64,000 bases of DNA from Bartonella sp. M0177 (GCF_016102285.1 NZ_JACFOY010000001.1:1984001-2048000); one strand, 5' to 3'. Shown: positions 48,764 to 59,500, counted from the stretch's first letter. Notes: generated from the letters alone by a model not told the origin. Translations and numbers: made by a program.

Positions 48764-51037
48764 TTAGCTATTTTGCGGGTGGTTGGAACGACGCAGGAAT
48801 TCGCGTGTTGGCCCGTCAAACTGGATATGCCCCTGATCGAGAACAATAACACGTTCTGTCAAACTCAGAATATCAAAACGGTCTGTCGACACGACCATTG
48901 TTGTATCAGGCTGCAATATGTTTTTAAGCACATTGGCAACGCGTGACTCCTGTTTTTGTGACAATTGCGAGGTTGGCTCGTCCAGAATGAGAATCTTGCG
49001 TTTTGTCAGTGCAAGGCGTGCCGAGGCAAGCATCTGGCGATGTGCAGGATTGGGATAAAATCCGGCGTCGCGCCATGTTACTTCCAATTTATCGGCAATT
49101 TGCATTTCGCCACTTACAAGATCAAGCTGATGGAGAATGTTTTCACATTCTTCACGCGAGAGCCGACCTTCCAGACACAAAAATTCATAAACCGAGCTTG
49201 TCAACATCACATGTTCTTGCCAGGCATAATGGATGAGATGTTTGATCGATTCATCGCCGGCATGGAGCGGACGTTTTGAAAACGTAATTGTACCTTTTTC
49301 AAGTGACAGATAGCCGGCCAGCAATTTTAACAAAGTGCTTTTGCCGCTCCCGTTGCGCCCGAACAGTGCAACTTTCTGCCCCTTTGGTATAACAAGATCA
49401 AGATCATCAAGAATAACCTTTTCACTGTTATAGGCAAAAGTTCCATGTTCAATTAGCCATAATGGCGATTTGAGATTTTCGTATTTTTCAAGGTGGATCG
49501 GCTGTTCCTGATTGTCGGAACTTTCGCCGATAAGTTTTTTCAACCGCTTGTAACTAAGATGGGCTCCATAAGCCTCATAGACAATACTTGAAACACCGAA
49601 CAATGGCATCAACATACGGCCGGCAAGCAGAATAACCGCAAAAATCGCCCCCTGATTAAGAGAACCGGCAAGCACCAGATAATAAGCCATAATGACAATG
49701 AGCACGAGCTGAATGCCATTGATGGCATAATTCAAACGCTGGAAAGCAGCAGTTCGTTGATAACGCTTTTGCCAGGCTTCAATATCGGTCTCGGAATCGG
49801 ACATATAGCGATCGCTGACAACATCCGGCCGACCAATAATGGACGCCACCATCATATCGACGGGTGTCGGAGGGTCGCGATGAAGTGGCCGTTCTTTAAA
49901 CTGCAACGCTGCCTGTCGCCAATAGTAATACATGACGCAAAAAATAATGGCGATGATAAATAACGGAACAACGACAACCCATTGCCCGAGTATGGCAATG
50001 ACCAAAAGAAAGAGCAGAATGAAGGGAACATCCACGACATTAAGGTTCAAAGTCAAAAGCGCAAAATTGCGCACCATTTTCCAGTCATCAAGTGCCCGGA
50101 ACTGGGCAGCGCCCCATTCATTCGACTGGCTGGCATTGACACGCAAAAGCCGCCTCACAATGTTGGGTTCGATTGTTGTGTGAATGCGCTGGATCAGCGA
50201 AATATTGAGCTTCTGGCGGTCACGACGAAGCAGGAATTCACCGAGCAATGCCAATGCAACACCAATCGAAAAAGTCCATAACGATGCAGATGCATAGGCC
50301 GGTAAAATACGGCTATAAATTGCATTCAGATAAAGCGGTGTGACCACAATCATCAGATTGATGAAGATCGAGCCGAAAAGCAATTTCCATAGAATAGAAA
50401 CCGCCACCGGATCCGAAGAAATAAGGCGGCGCAAATCGAAATTATCAAGAAGGCTTGCTTTGAAAACCTGATATTGCGGAATGCATTGGTCTGTAAATTT
50501 TTGTGCTTTTTCGTGAGCAGTTTTTGAGCCACCGTTTTCCGCATTGCCCAATTGCGCTATATCGCGCTTGTCGTCCGTTTTGGCGAGTGCATCAAGTTTC
50601 ACAACCTCGGCCGGATGCACAGTTTTTTTGAGAGCCTGCGGCTTTTCGCTTGCCTCGGGAGGCCGTTTTTCCAGTTCAAGGGAAGGTTCGATTTTGCTTT
50701 CAACGGTCACCACATCCGCAGCAGAACGGATATTATCAGCTTCGGCTTTGTGGTGGCTTTGCTCTTTATCTTCATCAAGAAAAACGAATGTCCCGTCATT
50801 TGCCACTTCCACCGCACGGTAATTACCCGCAGGGGTTAGCACAATATAGACGCCGCCAATCTGCAAAGCCGATTGTTTGTTGACGCGTACAATGTGAACG
50901 CCGAGTTGGCGCTCGACGAGCTTGATCAAGGTTTCGTCGCCTGACATTGGCAAAGTACGCAGACGCTGCCAGTGAAAAGGAAGAGAACCGCGTATTTTGT
51001 TACACGCGGTTTCCAGAGCGTCGATCAGAGGAGTCAT
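48764..51037 (-). CDS. Type I secretion ABC exporter with a non-canonical nucleotide-binding domain
   Basis: The 757-residue inner-membrane protein should energise export of the giant protein encoded just upstream. Residues 1-180 are a hydrophilic N-terminal region without the catalytic Cys of C39 peptidases. A six-helix membrane domain follows (about 225-480), then an ATPase domain with Walker A GRNGSGKSTLL, the Q-loop YAWQEHVML and Walker B KILILDEPTS. The signature reads YPNPAHRQMLASARLAL in place of LSGGQ, the D-loop is SQLS and the switch reads VVSTDR without the usual His. The ATG at 51037 follows GGAAAG. It is the last gene of the operon, 55 bases after the giant gene. Confidence 0.88.
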   Translation of the reverse strand: MTPLIDALETACNKIRGSLPFHWQRLRTLPMSGDETLIKLVERQLGVHIVRVNKQSALQIGGVYIVLTPAGNYRAVEVANDGTFVFLDEDKEQSHHKAEADNIRSAADVVTVESKIEPSLELEKRPPEASEKPQALKKTVHPAEVVKLDALAKTDDKRDIAQLGNAENGGSKTAHEKAQKFTDQCIPQYQVFKASLLDNFDLRRLISSDPVAVSILWKLLFGSIFINLMIVVTPLYLNAIYSRILPAYASASLWTFSIGVALALLGEFLLRRDRQKLNISLIQRIHTTIEPNIVRRLLRVNASQSNEWGAAQFRALDDWKMVRNFALLTLNLNVVDVPFILLFLLVIAILGQWVVVVPLFIIAIIFCVMYYYWRQAALQFKERPLHRDPPTPVDMMVASIIGRPDVVSDRYMSDSETDIEAWQKRYQRTAAFQRLNYAINGIQLVLIVIMAYYLVLAGSLNQGAIFAVILLAGRMLMPLFGVSSIVYEAYGAHLSYKRLKKLIGESSDNQEQPIHLEKYENLKSPLWLIEHGTFAYNSEKVILDDLDLVIPKGQKVALFGRNGSGKSTLLKLLAGYLSLEKGTITFSKRPLHAGDESIKHLIHYAWQEHVMLTSSVYEFLCLEGRLSREECENILHQLDLVSGEMQIADKLEVTWRDAGFYPNPAHRQMLASARLALTKRKILILDEPTSQLSQKQESRVANVLKNILQPDTTMVVSTDRFDILSLTERVIVLDQGHIQFDGPTREFLRRSNHPQNS

Positions 51038-51092
51038 TCGGTTCTTTCCAGATGTTATCGGTCAAGCGTCGCAAGAGAATTGGCAATGCGCA

Positions 51093-54000
51093 TTATCCTC
51101 TGTCTTGCGGATGCGAATCCCCAACACTGCCTTTCGCAACGTCGATGGTGTTGCCCGTATCATGCGTGTAATTGCCATCTGAATCTTTCCCGAAAGCAGT
51201 CCATTGCTTATCGCCATTCCCGTTATCCGACGTCAGTTTCCATTGCCAATCACCTGTGCCGGAGGAAAAGGCGTTGAACTCGTCCTGACCGTCGACGAAG
51301 AAGTGGGCGTGGTAATGACCGTCGGTATCTGCCTTGCCGGTCATAAAGTCCTTGAAAAACTTGTCCATATCAAGGTTGACGGTATCTTTATAGTTATCAA
51401 TAAAGCCGATGCCTTCGACATTTTTGATGCCACCGGAGATATTATAGATTGAACCAGGATGGCTGTTCGTCGAGTCAATTCTTTTTAGCATGTAGTCCGT
51501 GCCATCGCCGCCATCAAACGAAATAAGGTTTGTATTGTCGTTGGTCGGGTGAGTGGTGAATAGAACGCTGTCATCACCGCTCGAACCGATAATGCCGGTG
51601 ATATTGTTCAGGTGGTCCTCATAAGTCGGATTTCTGTCACGAACGAGCGAACCATTATATTCACCTGCAAGCTTGTAGACAAAAAATTCGTTTGGATTGA
51701 GGTGACTGTAATCGACAACGCCATGCGTATAATCGGAACTTACACCACCATGGCTGATGAAAAGGTCATCACCACCGCCGCCGCCGTTAAATTTGTGTCC
51801 ACCGGCACTGCTGCCTTCAAACACATCGTTACCTTGCGTACCAGTTATGGTTCCGATGCGTTTGAATACGTCGTGGCCTTGGGTACCTTGGGCAACATGG
51901 TTTTCGTCGTAACCGTAAAAGCCCTTTACCGTTGTTCCGGAATAGCTCTGCCCGTCATCCATTTTGACATAGACGCCATTTATAAACCGCCCGTTGCTTA
52001 CATAATTGTAATAGAGGGTATCATTGGAAGCAGTGGAGAGATCATTACCATCAATATAGCTGATGCCATCCTTACTCGAATTTTCTACAGAATAGATCTG
52101 GTCGCCTTTGTAACCGCCGACCAATGTTCCGTCGGTACCCCAGCGGCCAATTATCTTATTATTGAAAAAATATGCACCATAAGCATTTTCAAAATCATGA
52201 AGCTCGTTTGTATATTGCTTGCCATTCTTATCCTTCCAAAGCGTTGTCGCTTCTCCGGTATCAAGGTTAATGGTCACATCATTCTGAATGCCGATATCCG
52301 GTTTGGCTGCCCATGGATCAAGCTGATAAAGATCGCGCTCGTCATCGGGCAACAAGCCATCGACACGCCCACCTAAATTCGGTGCGCCGACGAAATAAGT
52401 GTCAGAACCTGCACCACCGTAATAAATGTCGTGTCCTTGCGTTGCCAAGAAATAATTGTCTTTCTCGTTGCCGTAAATCAGATCATCAAATTTACTGCCA
52501 ATAACATTTTCAACATTGGTTACATGACCCTGAGCGGCACCTTCGGCAAGCACTGCACCATTACTGTCATGGCTGAGTATATTTTGATTATTATTAATGG
52601 CATAACCTTTTTCACTGGCCGCCAGGTTTATATAAACCCCCTCGGTGCGTTGGTTCGGATCCATTGGAGCGACGTTTTTGCCGTTGGCATCTGTACTTTC
52701 CAGAACATCCTGAAACGAAATCCAGTCATTTTCCTTGCCGCCATCGGTTCGTGTACCACCATCATAGGTGAGTTTACCTTTACCGACATAAACAATATCG
52801 GTACCGGTTCCGCCATTGATAATCGTTTCTCCTGTTGAACCGCCAAGATAATATTTGTCATAGCCGCCGCGGTTGTTGATAACCGTACTGCCTGTCGAAT
52901 ATTGGAGGTGATAAACACCGGCCGAATTACCATTATCCTTGTTCAGACCGCTTGCGCTGCTATCAGCGTCATTGACAATACCGTCCGTTATAGTTTTCGA
53001 AGCAGATGAATATCTGAAATCGAAGTCGTCCGGATTTTGTGCTGCAAAATTCTCGTGTCTGACAATTGGTTGACTACCAAAGGAAAGCAAATTTCCGTCT
53101 TTGTCGGTATAATTGCCGTTTTTGTCCCGATAGTAATCCATATGCCCTTCGGAATCATAGACAATTCTGTCAAAGTTATTGTAACCGTCGTTACCACCCC
53201 CGTCAAAAATTGTAACATCGCCTTTGGCTTGTTGAAAATTATAGATATCGGAGTCGCCACCATCACTGATTTTTACAATAGAATCTGCGGTACCGGAATT
53301 CGTGAAATTATAATCACTCCTTCCCTGATCATCTACGATTGTGGTTTGAGCGATTGCCGAATCGTTAAAATAATAATTATCTGTGAGACGGAGCGTGCGA
53401 GATTCGTTAGAACCATGATCCAGAATCGTTACATTTTTTGTCGTTGAACTAATGAAGTTATATAAGTCGCCAAAATAGGAATCTTCGATCTTTACCGTAT
53501 CGAAATTACTGTTATTGAAGAAATAATTATCGTCTCCATCATCACCAGCACCTTCAATAGTGGTTGTGGTGATGTTCACATCGCCGCCCTGTCCATACCT
53601 AAAGTAAAATTTATTATCACCACCCTGATCAGTAATATCGACCTTGGAATTTACAATTTTTGTATCTTCATCCACGCCGAAATTGTACGTATTATTCCCA
53701 TTTAGGGTATCTGCGGCAATATCTTTAATTTTGACAATTGAATCATGTATCTTGTTGAAAATGTAAGTATCGCTGCCATCATCCTTTTCATCGCCTTTGG
53801 TATTTGTATCTTCGATACTTACTTTTGTTTTTGAACCGGTGAAGTCATAAATATCAGCCCCCAACCCATCTGTGATGGTAATATTATACAAATTATCGGC
53901 AGCAAAATTTTCACTTGTGGTATTCTGGAAATTATAAGTATCTTTCCCTGTACCATCAACGATTGTAATTGTATTTACATCACTGTTCGTTGAATTCTGG

Positions 54001-57000
54001 AAATTATAGTTATCCCAGCCACCACCATCTTCAATGTTTACTTTTGTCTTAACATTATGGAAGTTATAGTTCGAGGTCCCGTCACCCTCGGTTATCTTTA
54101 CACTACCGCCTTGGGTGCGATCGAAGTTGTAATTATCTCCTCCGCTGCCACCCTTTACACCACCACCATCTCTGATCGTGATGTTCGAATTGTTCGTATC
54201 ATTGAAGAAATAGTTATCTTGCCAGTTATCACCGTCGATAATACTGATTGTTGAAGCATCTGTGCGGTTGAAATAATAACGATCCTGACCGGTGTCATCC
54301 TGAATATTGACAGTCACATTGGATATATGATCCGTATCCGAGTTACCATTACCTGCGAAGTCGTAACTATCATCAGCATCGTTGGCGCCATAGTCATGAA
54401 TGTCGACTTTCGCGTTCACTGCATTACGGAACGAGTAATTATCAGCCCATCGACCGCTGTCATCGATTTTTACTGACGAAATAACCGAACTGGTCGCATC
54501 GCCGAAATTGTTAAAATTATAGTGGTCCGAACCATAATCGTCTGAAATATAAATATGACTTCCACCGGCAACGGCGTCAGATTTCGCTTTCACGTCGTTG
54601 AAGTTATAAACATCATCTCCCGAATTAGTACCACCCTGATCTTTGATAGTAACAGTGTTGTCCTGATCAACCAGGATACGGTTGAAGTTATAGTTATCGG
54701 AGGCACCACCATCGGTTATTGAAACCTTTGAATAGGAATCATCGAAAAAGTATTGATCCCGATCGTTCGAGCCACTATTGCCGATTGCATAATCCACAAT
54801 TGTGACCGAGCCGCCTTGCGTGCGGTCGAAATAATATTTGTCGGCACCGCTTTCGTCGGTGATGTTGACGATTGTATTGGAGATAAAATCTGTCGGGTTC
54901 TGACCGCCTGATGATGTATTATGGGTAGCAAAATCATAAACATTGTCGAGATTTTGCGATGTGCCACGATTGGAGAAGTGATCATAGATCGTAATATTGG
55001 AGTCTTTTGCCTCATGGAATCTATAATCGTCTTGACCTGATCCGTAATCGTCAATGTTCACCTTGCTGGTGATTTTATTAAAATAATAATGGTCTGTGCC
55101 ACCCGTATCGGAAATAACGATATTTGCAGCCGCCCCTGTGGCAAAACTTGATGCCTGGGTGTTGTTGAAATTATAGGTGTCTGTATAATAGTTGTTACTA
55201 TTATCGGTAATTTTAATTGTATTTTCAGCCGATGTTGTAGAATCGCTGAAATCATAACTATCACTGCCATCCTGATCTGTAATATCGACTTTCGTATTAA
55301 TTTTAGAAAAATGATATTGATCAGCCGCCACTGTTCTGTCGTTTGAATTTCCGACACCTGTATCCTTGATGGTTACAGAACCGCCTGTTGTGCGATCGAA
55401 GTTATAAAGATCATTGCCATACTCATCGGCGATAGCAACCGTCGTATCATTAATATGATCTTCAGCGGATTGGTTATTTTCCTTTAGCGTTGCAAAGTCA
55501 TAAATGTCGTTGCCACCGAGATAAATACCATCATTGAGGTTGTTAATCGTAATGTCGGATTTATCAGCGTTGTGGAATGTAAAGTAGTTGTCGCCCGAGC
55601 CAATATCATCAATACGGACTTTGGTCTGAAGCCGGTCAAAGTGATATTCGTCCTTGCCGCCTTTATCCAGAATCGAAACATTCGAAGCCGTACCTTCAGC
55701 CCTGCTTTCCGATGTTACATCATTGAAATTATAAATATCATTGGCGGTACCATAATCCTTGACTGTGATTGTGTTATCCGCACTCGTCTTAGCATTTTCA
55801 AAGGAATATTTGTCAGCACCATCCTTATCGGTAATATCAACTTTCGTTTCGGCGCCCGAAAAATGGTACTCATCCTTGGCTACATCTTTTGCGCTGATCT
55901 TGCCTTCGTCATCAATCGTGACAGAACCACCTTTTGTGCGGTCAAATTGATATTTGTCACTGCCATTTTCATCAAGAATAGTAACAACGGAATTCTCGAT
56001 ATGGTCGTCTGCGTTTGAATTTTCGGCAGTCAAGGTCGCAAAATCATAGATATCGCTTCCGCTTAAACTGTCACCATCATTGCGATCATTGATCGTAACA
56101 TGATTGTCTTTAATATTGTGGAACTGATACTGATCGTTACCGGCCGCCGAATCATTAATTTCTACACGATTGGTCGCCTTGTTGAAGTGATAGAAATCAC
56201 TTCCGCCGGCATCTGTAACCTTGTTTTGCCCTGTTGAGGATTCAAAGTTATAGGTATCGTTCGAGTCACCTTTACCACGATCGACAACGGTATTGTTGCC
56301 CGAAGAATTGACAAGATTATAAGTGTCTTCCCCTGAGCCGGCAAATAATTGGTTATTACCGCTCGACCCCTTAATAATGGTGCTGTCTTGCGGATCGGTC
56401 ATCTGCATATCGAAAACGTTATTGCCATCACGTCCGTCGAAATAATAGGAAGTCGCTGTGTCACCGATCAGAAAATGATCATCGCCTTTGGTACCGACAA
56501 TTTCGGTAAAATTATGCATTTCCGCAACATCGCCATTGCCGGTATCGGTGATCTTGTTATTGGCAACATCGTATACCAGTCCTGGCAGTGCATTTGACCC
56601 TTCCTCGGTGGTAATCGGATAATCATCACCAAAGATCAGGCGGTTTGTACCACCCTCGCCATCATATTTGATGTTGTTGTTGAACTGCGAAGCATAAATC
56701 GTATCGTTTCCGCTGCCGCCATAAATTTCACGTGCATTCGGCGTTTTCGGCAAAACAATCGCGTGATTACCATTGATAACCGTATCCGGATGATCTCCGT
56801 CATACTGGTTGGTAAATTCGGATTTGGCTTTGGTTATCCTGCCCTGAGCATCAACCCAGGTAATGTTGATGTTGTTGCCGTTATAATCGACATTGCCCTT
56901 ATAGTTAACGAATATCTCGTTATCTTTAAGTTCGATACCGTATTTGGCAACAAAATCATCATATCCGGGTCCTCCCTTCCAGATGATAGTCATACCGTCC

Positions 57001-58097
57001 GGAATGCCGGTTATGTTCTTGATAGCTTTACCGGCAACAGATTCTCCGCCTACCAATTGGTCGAAAGTGACAATACGCCCTAAACGACGATCCAGATTGT
57101 TCGGGCTGTTTTCTGTATTGACCTGACCATATTTGAAGGCCTCGTTATCGGCATGGACAGTAAAACCTTTTTCCTGATCAGCCTCATTGCGCAAATCAAG
57201 AATAGCAGGTTCACCATATTGAACACCAAGATCAGGATTTGTACGTGCAGCAGGCGAACCGCCGCCCAGATGCCAAACGGTCGATTGTGTTCCGTCTCCA
57301 TTGTCAACAACCGTTTTGGTGTTTGTTACCTGATAAAGATTAGCCTGCTCGACAAAAGCCAATCCCGCATTACCAGTGTTATCGCCATCGCCACCGGTAT
57401 GATCATTGTTGTTATCGTTATTACCGCCATTGTGATCATTGTTGTTATCGTTATTGCCACCATTATGATCACTGCCATGATCAGGATTGCCAGGTGTTGT
57501 TGGTGTTGACGGTTCCGACGGTGACGCTGGCATTACCGGAGCAGGCATTGCCTCGGAAGGAGTGTTGGTCGACGGAGGAGTGCCGCCTCCCGCTGAAGTC
57601 GATGGAACAAAACTTATCGTATCCTCTACAGATGGCGGATTGCCCAAAAAATCGGCCACAGACAGATGTTCATCGCTGTCGCCTTTACCGCCACCCTGAC
57701 CACCTGTTACGTCGTCGGAATCCAGATCTGTCGTTTCACTTACCGGTGCCGACTGGACAACGGCAACCAAAGGATCGGCATTGGCATCGCTCTTGATATT
57801 GTTTTCACGAATTTCGCTGAGTTCGGGGCCGGGTTCGATCAAATCGGCACGTTGGAACAATTCATTCGACGAAACACTTGTCCCGTCAGCAAAATTCAGG
57901 TTGAACAGATTTTCATGCATAGAAGACATCTGCGCAGCCTGAACCAATGTCAGTTCCGAACCGTCCTGGGTGCGAATAATCACATCGCTCCCGCGAATAA
58001 TAATTTCGACTTGGGAAATAGCTAGCGGTACATCGTTATCCGAATAAGTATCAACCAGAACGGACACGCCGTCCTTCTGCGGAAAAGGTAGTTTCAT
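51093..58097 (-). CDS. Giant repeat protein, probable type I secreted adhesin with RTX elements
   Basis: The 2,334-residue, very acidic protein has no signal peptide, as expected for type I export. Residues 1-110 form a compact domain, followed by a Pro/Ser/Thr segment and a HNGGNNDNNND tandem repeat. From about 560 to 1,600 there are roughly 40 copies of a unit with the strand [DN]xYxF followed by an IxD strand (for example DKYSFENAKT and VDITDKDG), arranged in super-repeats of about 182 residues. Canonical RTX-like nonapeptides (GGSGNDTIY, GGAGSDTYF, GGGGGDDLF) occur before and after, fitting calcium-dependent folding. The C-terminal 150 residues are free of repeats and should hold the secretion signal. 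The ATG at 58097 is used. Surface adhesion is inferred. Confidence 0.9.
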   Translation of the reverse strand: MKLPFPQKDGVSVLVDTYSDNDVPLAISQVEIIIRGSDVIIRTQDGSELTLVQAAQMSSMHENLFNLNFADGTSVSSNELFQRADLIEPGPELSEIRENNIKSDANADPLVAVVQSAPVSETTDLDSDDVTGGQGGGKGDSDEHLSVADFLGNPPSVEDTISFVPSTSAGGGTPPSTNTPSEAMPAPVMPASPSEPSTPTTPGNPDHGSDHNGGNNDNNNDHNGGNNDNNNDHTGGDGDNTGNAGLAFVEQANLYQVTNTKTVVDNGDGTQSTVWHLGGGSPAARTNPDLGVQYGEPAILDLRNEADQEKGFTVHADNEAFKYGQVNTENSPNNLDRRLGRIVTFDQLVGGESVAGKAIKNITGIPDGMTIIWKGGPGYDDFVAKYGIELKDNEIFVNYKGNVDYNGNNINITWVDAQGRITKAKSEFTNQYDGDHPDTVINGNHAIVLPKTPNAREIYGGSGNDTIYASQFNNNIKYDGEGGTNRLIFGDDYPITTEEGSNALPGLVYDVANNKITDTGNGDVAEMHNFTEIVGTKGDDHFLIGDTATSYYFDGRDGNNVFDMQMTDPQDSTIIKGSSGNNQLFAGSGEDTYNLVNSSGNNTVVDRGKGDSNDTYNFESSTGQNKVTDAGGSDFYHFNKATNRVEINDSAAGNDQYQFHNIKDNHVTINDRNDGDSLSGSDIYDFATLTAENSNADDHIENSVVTILDENGSDKYQFDRTKGGSVTIDDEGKISAKDVAKDEYHFSGAETKVDITDKDGADKYSFENAKTSADNTITVKDYGTANDIYNFNDVTSESRAEGTASNVSILDKGGKDEYHFDRLQTKVRIDDIGSGDNYFTFHNADKSDITINNLNDGIYLGGNDIYDFATLKENNQSAEDHINDTTVAIADEYGNDLYNFDRTTGGSVTIKDTGVGNSNDRTVAADQYHFSKINTKVDITDQDGSDSYDFSDSTTSAENTIKITDNSNNYYTDTYNFNNTQASSFATGAAANIVISDTGGTDHYYFNKITSKVNIDDYGSGQDDYRFHEAKDSNITIYDHFSNRGTSQNLDNVYDFATHNTSSGGQNPTDFISNTIVNITDESGADKYYFDRTQGGSVTIVDYAIGNSGSNDRDQYFFDDSYSKVSITDGGASDNYNFNRILVDQDNTVTIKDQGGTNSGDDVYNFNDVKAKSDAVAGGSHIYISDDYGSDHYNFNNFGDATSSVISSVKIDDSGRWADNYSFRNAVNAKVDIHDYGANDADDSYDFAGNGNSDTDHISNVTVNIQDDTGQDRYYFNRTDASTISIIDGDNWQDNYFFNDTNNSNITIRDGGGVKGGSGGDNYNFDRTQGGSVKITEGDGTSNYNFHNVKTKVNIEDGGGWDNYNFQNSTNSDVNTITIVDGTGKDTYNFQNTTSENFAADNLYNITITDGLGADIYDFTGSKTKVSIEDTNTKGDEKDDGSDTYIFNKIHDSIVKIKDIAADTLNGNNTYNFGVDEDTKIVNSKVDITDQGGDNKFYFRYGQGGDVNITTTTIEGAGDDGDDNYFFNNSNFDTVKIEDSYFGDLYNFISSTTKNVTILDHGSNESRTLRLTDNYYFNDSAIAQTTIVDDQGRSDYNFTNSGTADSIVKISDGGDSDIYNFQQAKGDVTIFDGGGNDGYNNFDRIVYDSEGHMDYYRDKNGNYTDKDGNLLSFGSQPIVRHENFAAQNPDDFDFRYSSASKTITDGIVNDADSSASGLNKDNGNSAGVYHLQYSTGSTVINNRGGYDKYYLGGSTGETIINGGTGTDIVYVGKGKLTYDGGTRTDGGKENDWISFQDVLESTDANGKNVAPMDPNQRTEGVYINLAASEKGYAINNNQNILSHDSNGAVLAEGAAQGHVTNVENVIGSKFDDLIYGNEKDNYFLATQGHDIYYGGAGSDTYFVGAPNLGGRVDGLLPDDERDLYQLDPWAAKPDIGIQNDVTINLDTGEATTLWKDKNGKQYTNELHDFENAYGAYFFNNKIIGRWGTDGTLVGGYKGDQIYSVENSSKDGISYIDGNDLSTASNDTLYYNYVSNGRFINGVYVKMDDGQSYSGTTVKGFYGYDENHVAQGTQGHDVFKRIGTITGTQGNDVFEGSSAGGHKFNGGGGGDDLFISHGGVSSDYTHGVVDYSHLNPNEFFVYKLAGEYNGSLVRDRNPTYEDHLNNITGIIGSSGDDSVLFTTHPTNDNTNLISFDGGDGTDYMLKRIDSTNSHPGSIYNISGGIKNVEGIGFIDNYKDTVNLDMDKFFKDFMTGKADTDGHYHAHFFVDGQDEFNAFSSGTGDWQWKLTSDNGNGDKQWTAFGKDSDGNYTHDTGNTIDVAKGSVGDSHPQDRG
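57400..57465 (-). repeat. 33-bp tandem repeat within the giant gene, two copies
   Basis: Copies 57400-57432 and 57433-57465 differ at a few bases and encode the 11-residue unit HNGGNNDNNND. A length-variable linker is expected. Confidence 0.9.
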
Positions 58098-58210
58098 TTC
58101 GATATAACCCCTAAGATAATCCAATACCCCGACATTGAAAAAAATCCCTCGACTAGAATATAGTTATAGCCGATCTTTTTAACAAGCTCAATTGCGACAC
58201 AGTGCCTCTC

Positions 58211-59500
58211 TTACTCGCTGAAGACAACCGACATTCCATCAATAAACGGTTTGAAAAGATATTGCAGAAATGTTCTTTGTCCGGCAAGTGCAAATGTCTC
58301 GACCGTCATACCCGGAAATATCTTCAAACTTTCATTCTGCTTGGGGTCCATTGTCACGGTAACTTCGTAATAACGTCCCCCCTTGTCTTCCTCGCCAACA
58401 GCATCCGCACTGATGACCGAAACTTTCCCTTTCAAAGTGGGGCTGCTGTAATTGGAAATAGCAAGTACTCTTACACGCACATCCTGCCCTACCCACAAGC
58501 GGTCACGATCTTGCGGGTTAACTTTGACATCCGCAACCAGCGGCACTTCGCTTGGTGCAATTTCGAACAATTTTTCACCCGGTCGCAAAACCGCCCCCAC
58601 ATGGGGCATCACAACCTGTTGGATAATACCGTCGACAGGCGAAACAACTTCCGAATTTTTTGCTCTCTGCCTACTTGCTTCCCACTGTGCTTTCGCTGTT
58701 TCGAGTTTAACCTGAACTTCCGCAAGCTGCTTGTTGGCATCCTCGTTGAATTCGGTTCTATACATCGACATTTTGAGTTTTGCCTCGTCACGCGCGGCGG
58801 TCATTCCCGGCACTTTCGAGCGCGCATCGGCAAGTGTGCTCAAAACTTTCTGATATTCGAGACGCCGCTGGACAAGCGTTGCCTCCGGTGCTGCACCTCT
58901 CGCGACCAGCGGCTCAAGAAGCTTGATATGTTCATTTGACAATTGCATTTCAGCGCCAAGATTGTCGATTGCAATGGCATTCGATGCAAGCTGGGCTTCT
59001 TTTTGTTCATATTGGGTTTTGGCTATAGCAATTGACTCGTCGAGTGCACGGCGACGGGCATTATATAAATCGGTTTCATTCTGGTAGATTTCCGCCAATT
59101 TCGGATTTTCCGGTTTCGGAGGCTTGAAGTCCTTGCCGGCAAGCTCCGCACGCAGCCGCTGTTCACGTAATTCATAGGCACGAAGGGCAATAAAATTGCT
59201 TTCGTTATCTTCAGCCACTGTCAAATTTTCGACATTTGCCAGAACCTGTCCTGCTTTGACTGTTTCACCATTGGTAACGAGCAATTGTTTCAACACCCCG
59301 CCTTCGGGATGTTGTATCTCGATATTATGACCTTCGACACGAATAATTCCGTGCCCGCGCACCAGAACATCGAATGGCCAGAATGCAGCCCACAAAACAG
59401 CAGCCAGAATACACAAAGCCAAAGCCCACTTCCCTTTCAGGAGGAGCCAAAGCCCGTCGGTCGTTTTTCTCGGTTTACTGCGTTTTGCCGTTATTTGCAT
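58211..59500 (-). CDS. HlyD-type periplasmic adaptor of type I secretion
   Basis: The 429-residue protein should bridge the ABC exporter and the TolC-like channel. It has one N-terminal membrane helix (WALALCILAAVLWAAF), the lipoyl-like half VEGHNIEIQHPEGGVLKQLL and NGETVKAGQVLA, a long coiled-coil hairpin (about 105-290) and the closing half DGIIQQVVMPHVGAVLRPGE, ending with the beta-barrel region. The ATG at 59500 lies inside the MotB-like gene, whose stop is at 59475, giving a 26-base overlap; longer in-frame starts would overlap more. The gap to the giant gene is 113 bases. Confidence 0.92.
   Translation of the reverse strand: MQITAKRSKPRKTTDGLWLLLKGKWALALCILAAVLWAAFWPFDVLVRGHGIIRVEGHNIEIQHPEGGVLKQLLVTNGETVKAGQVLANVENLTVAEDNESNFIALRAYELREQRLRAELAGKDFKPPKPENPKLAEIYQNETDLYNARRRALDESIAIAKTQYEQKEAQLASNAIAIDNLGAEMQLSNEHIKLLEPLVARGAAPEATLVQRRLEYQKVLSTLADARSKVPGMTAARDEAKLKMSMYRTEFNEDANKQLAEVQVKLETAKAQWEASRQRAKNSEVVSPVDGIIQQVVMPHVGAVLRPGEKLFEIAPSEVPLVADVKVNPQDRDRLWVGQDVRVRVLAISNYSSPTLKGKVSVISADAVGEEDKGGRYYEVTVTMDPKQNESLKIFPGMTVETFALAGQRTFLQYLFKPFIDGMSVVFSE

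Noticed and set aside
48462-48849. Plus-strand frames between the HNH gene and the ABC exporter
   Set aside because: They overlap each other and the end of the exporter gene, without family features or good starts.
51612-52376. 254-residue frame antisense to the giant gene
   Set aside because: Repetitive Asp/Asn/Gly codons of the sense strand leave the antisense frame open; the product is low-complexity Ile/Val-rich sequence.
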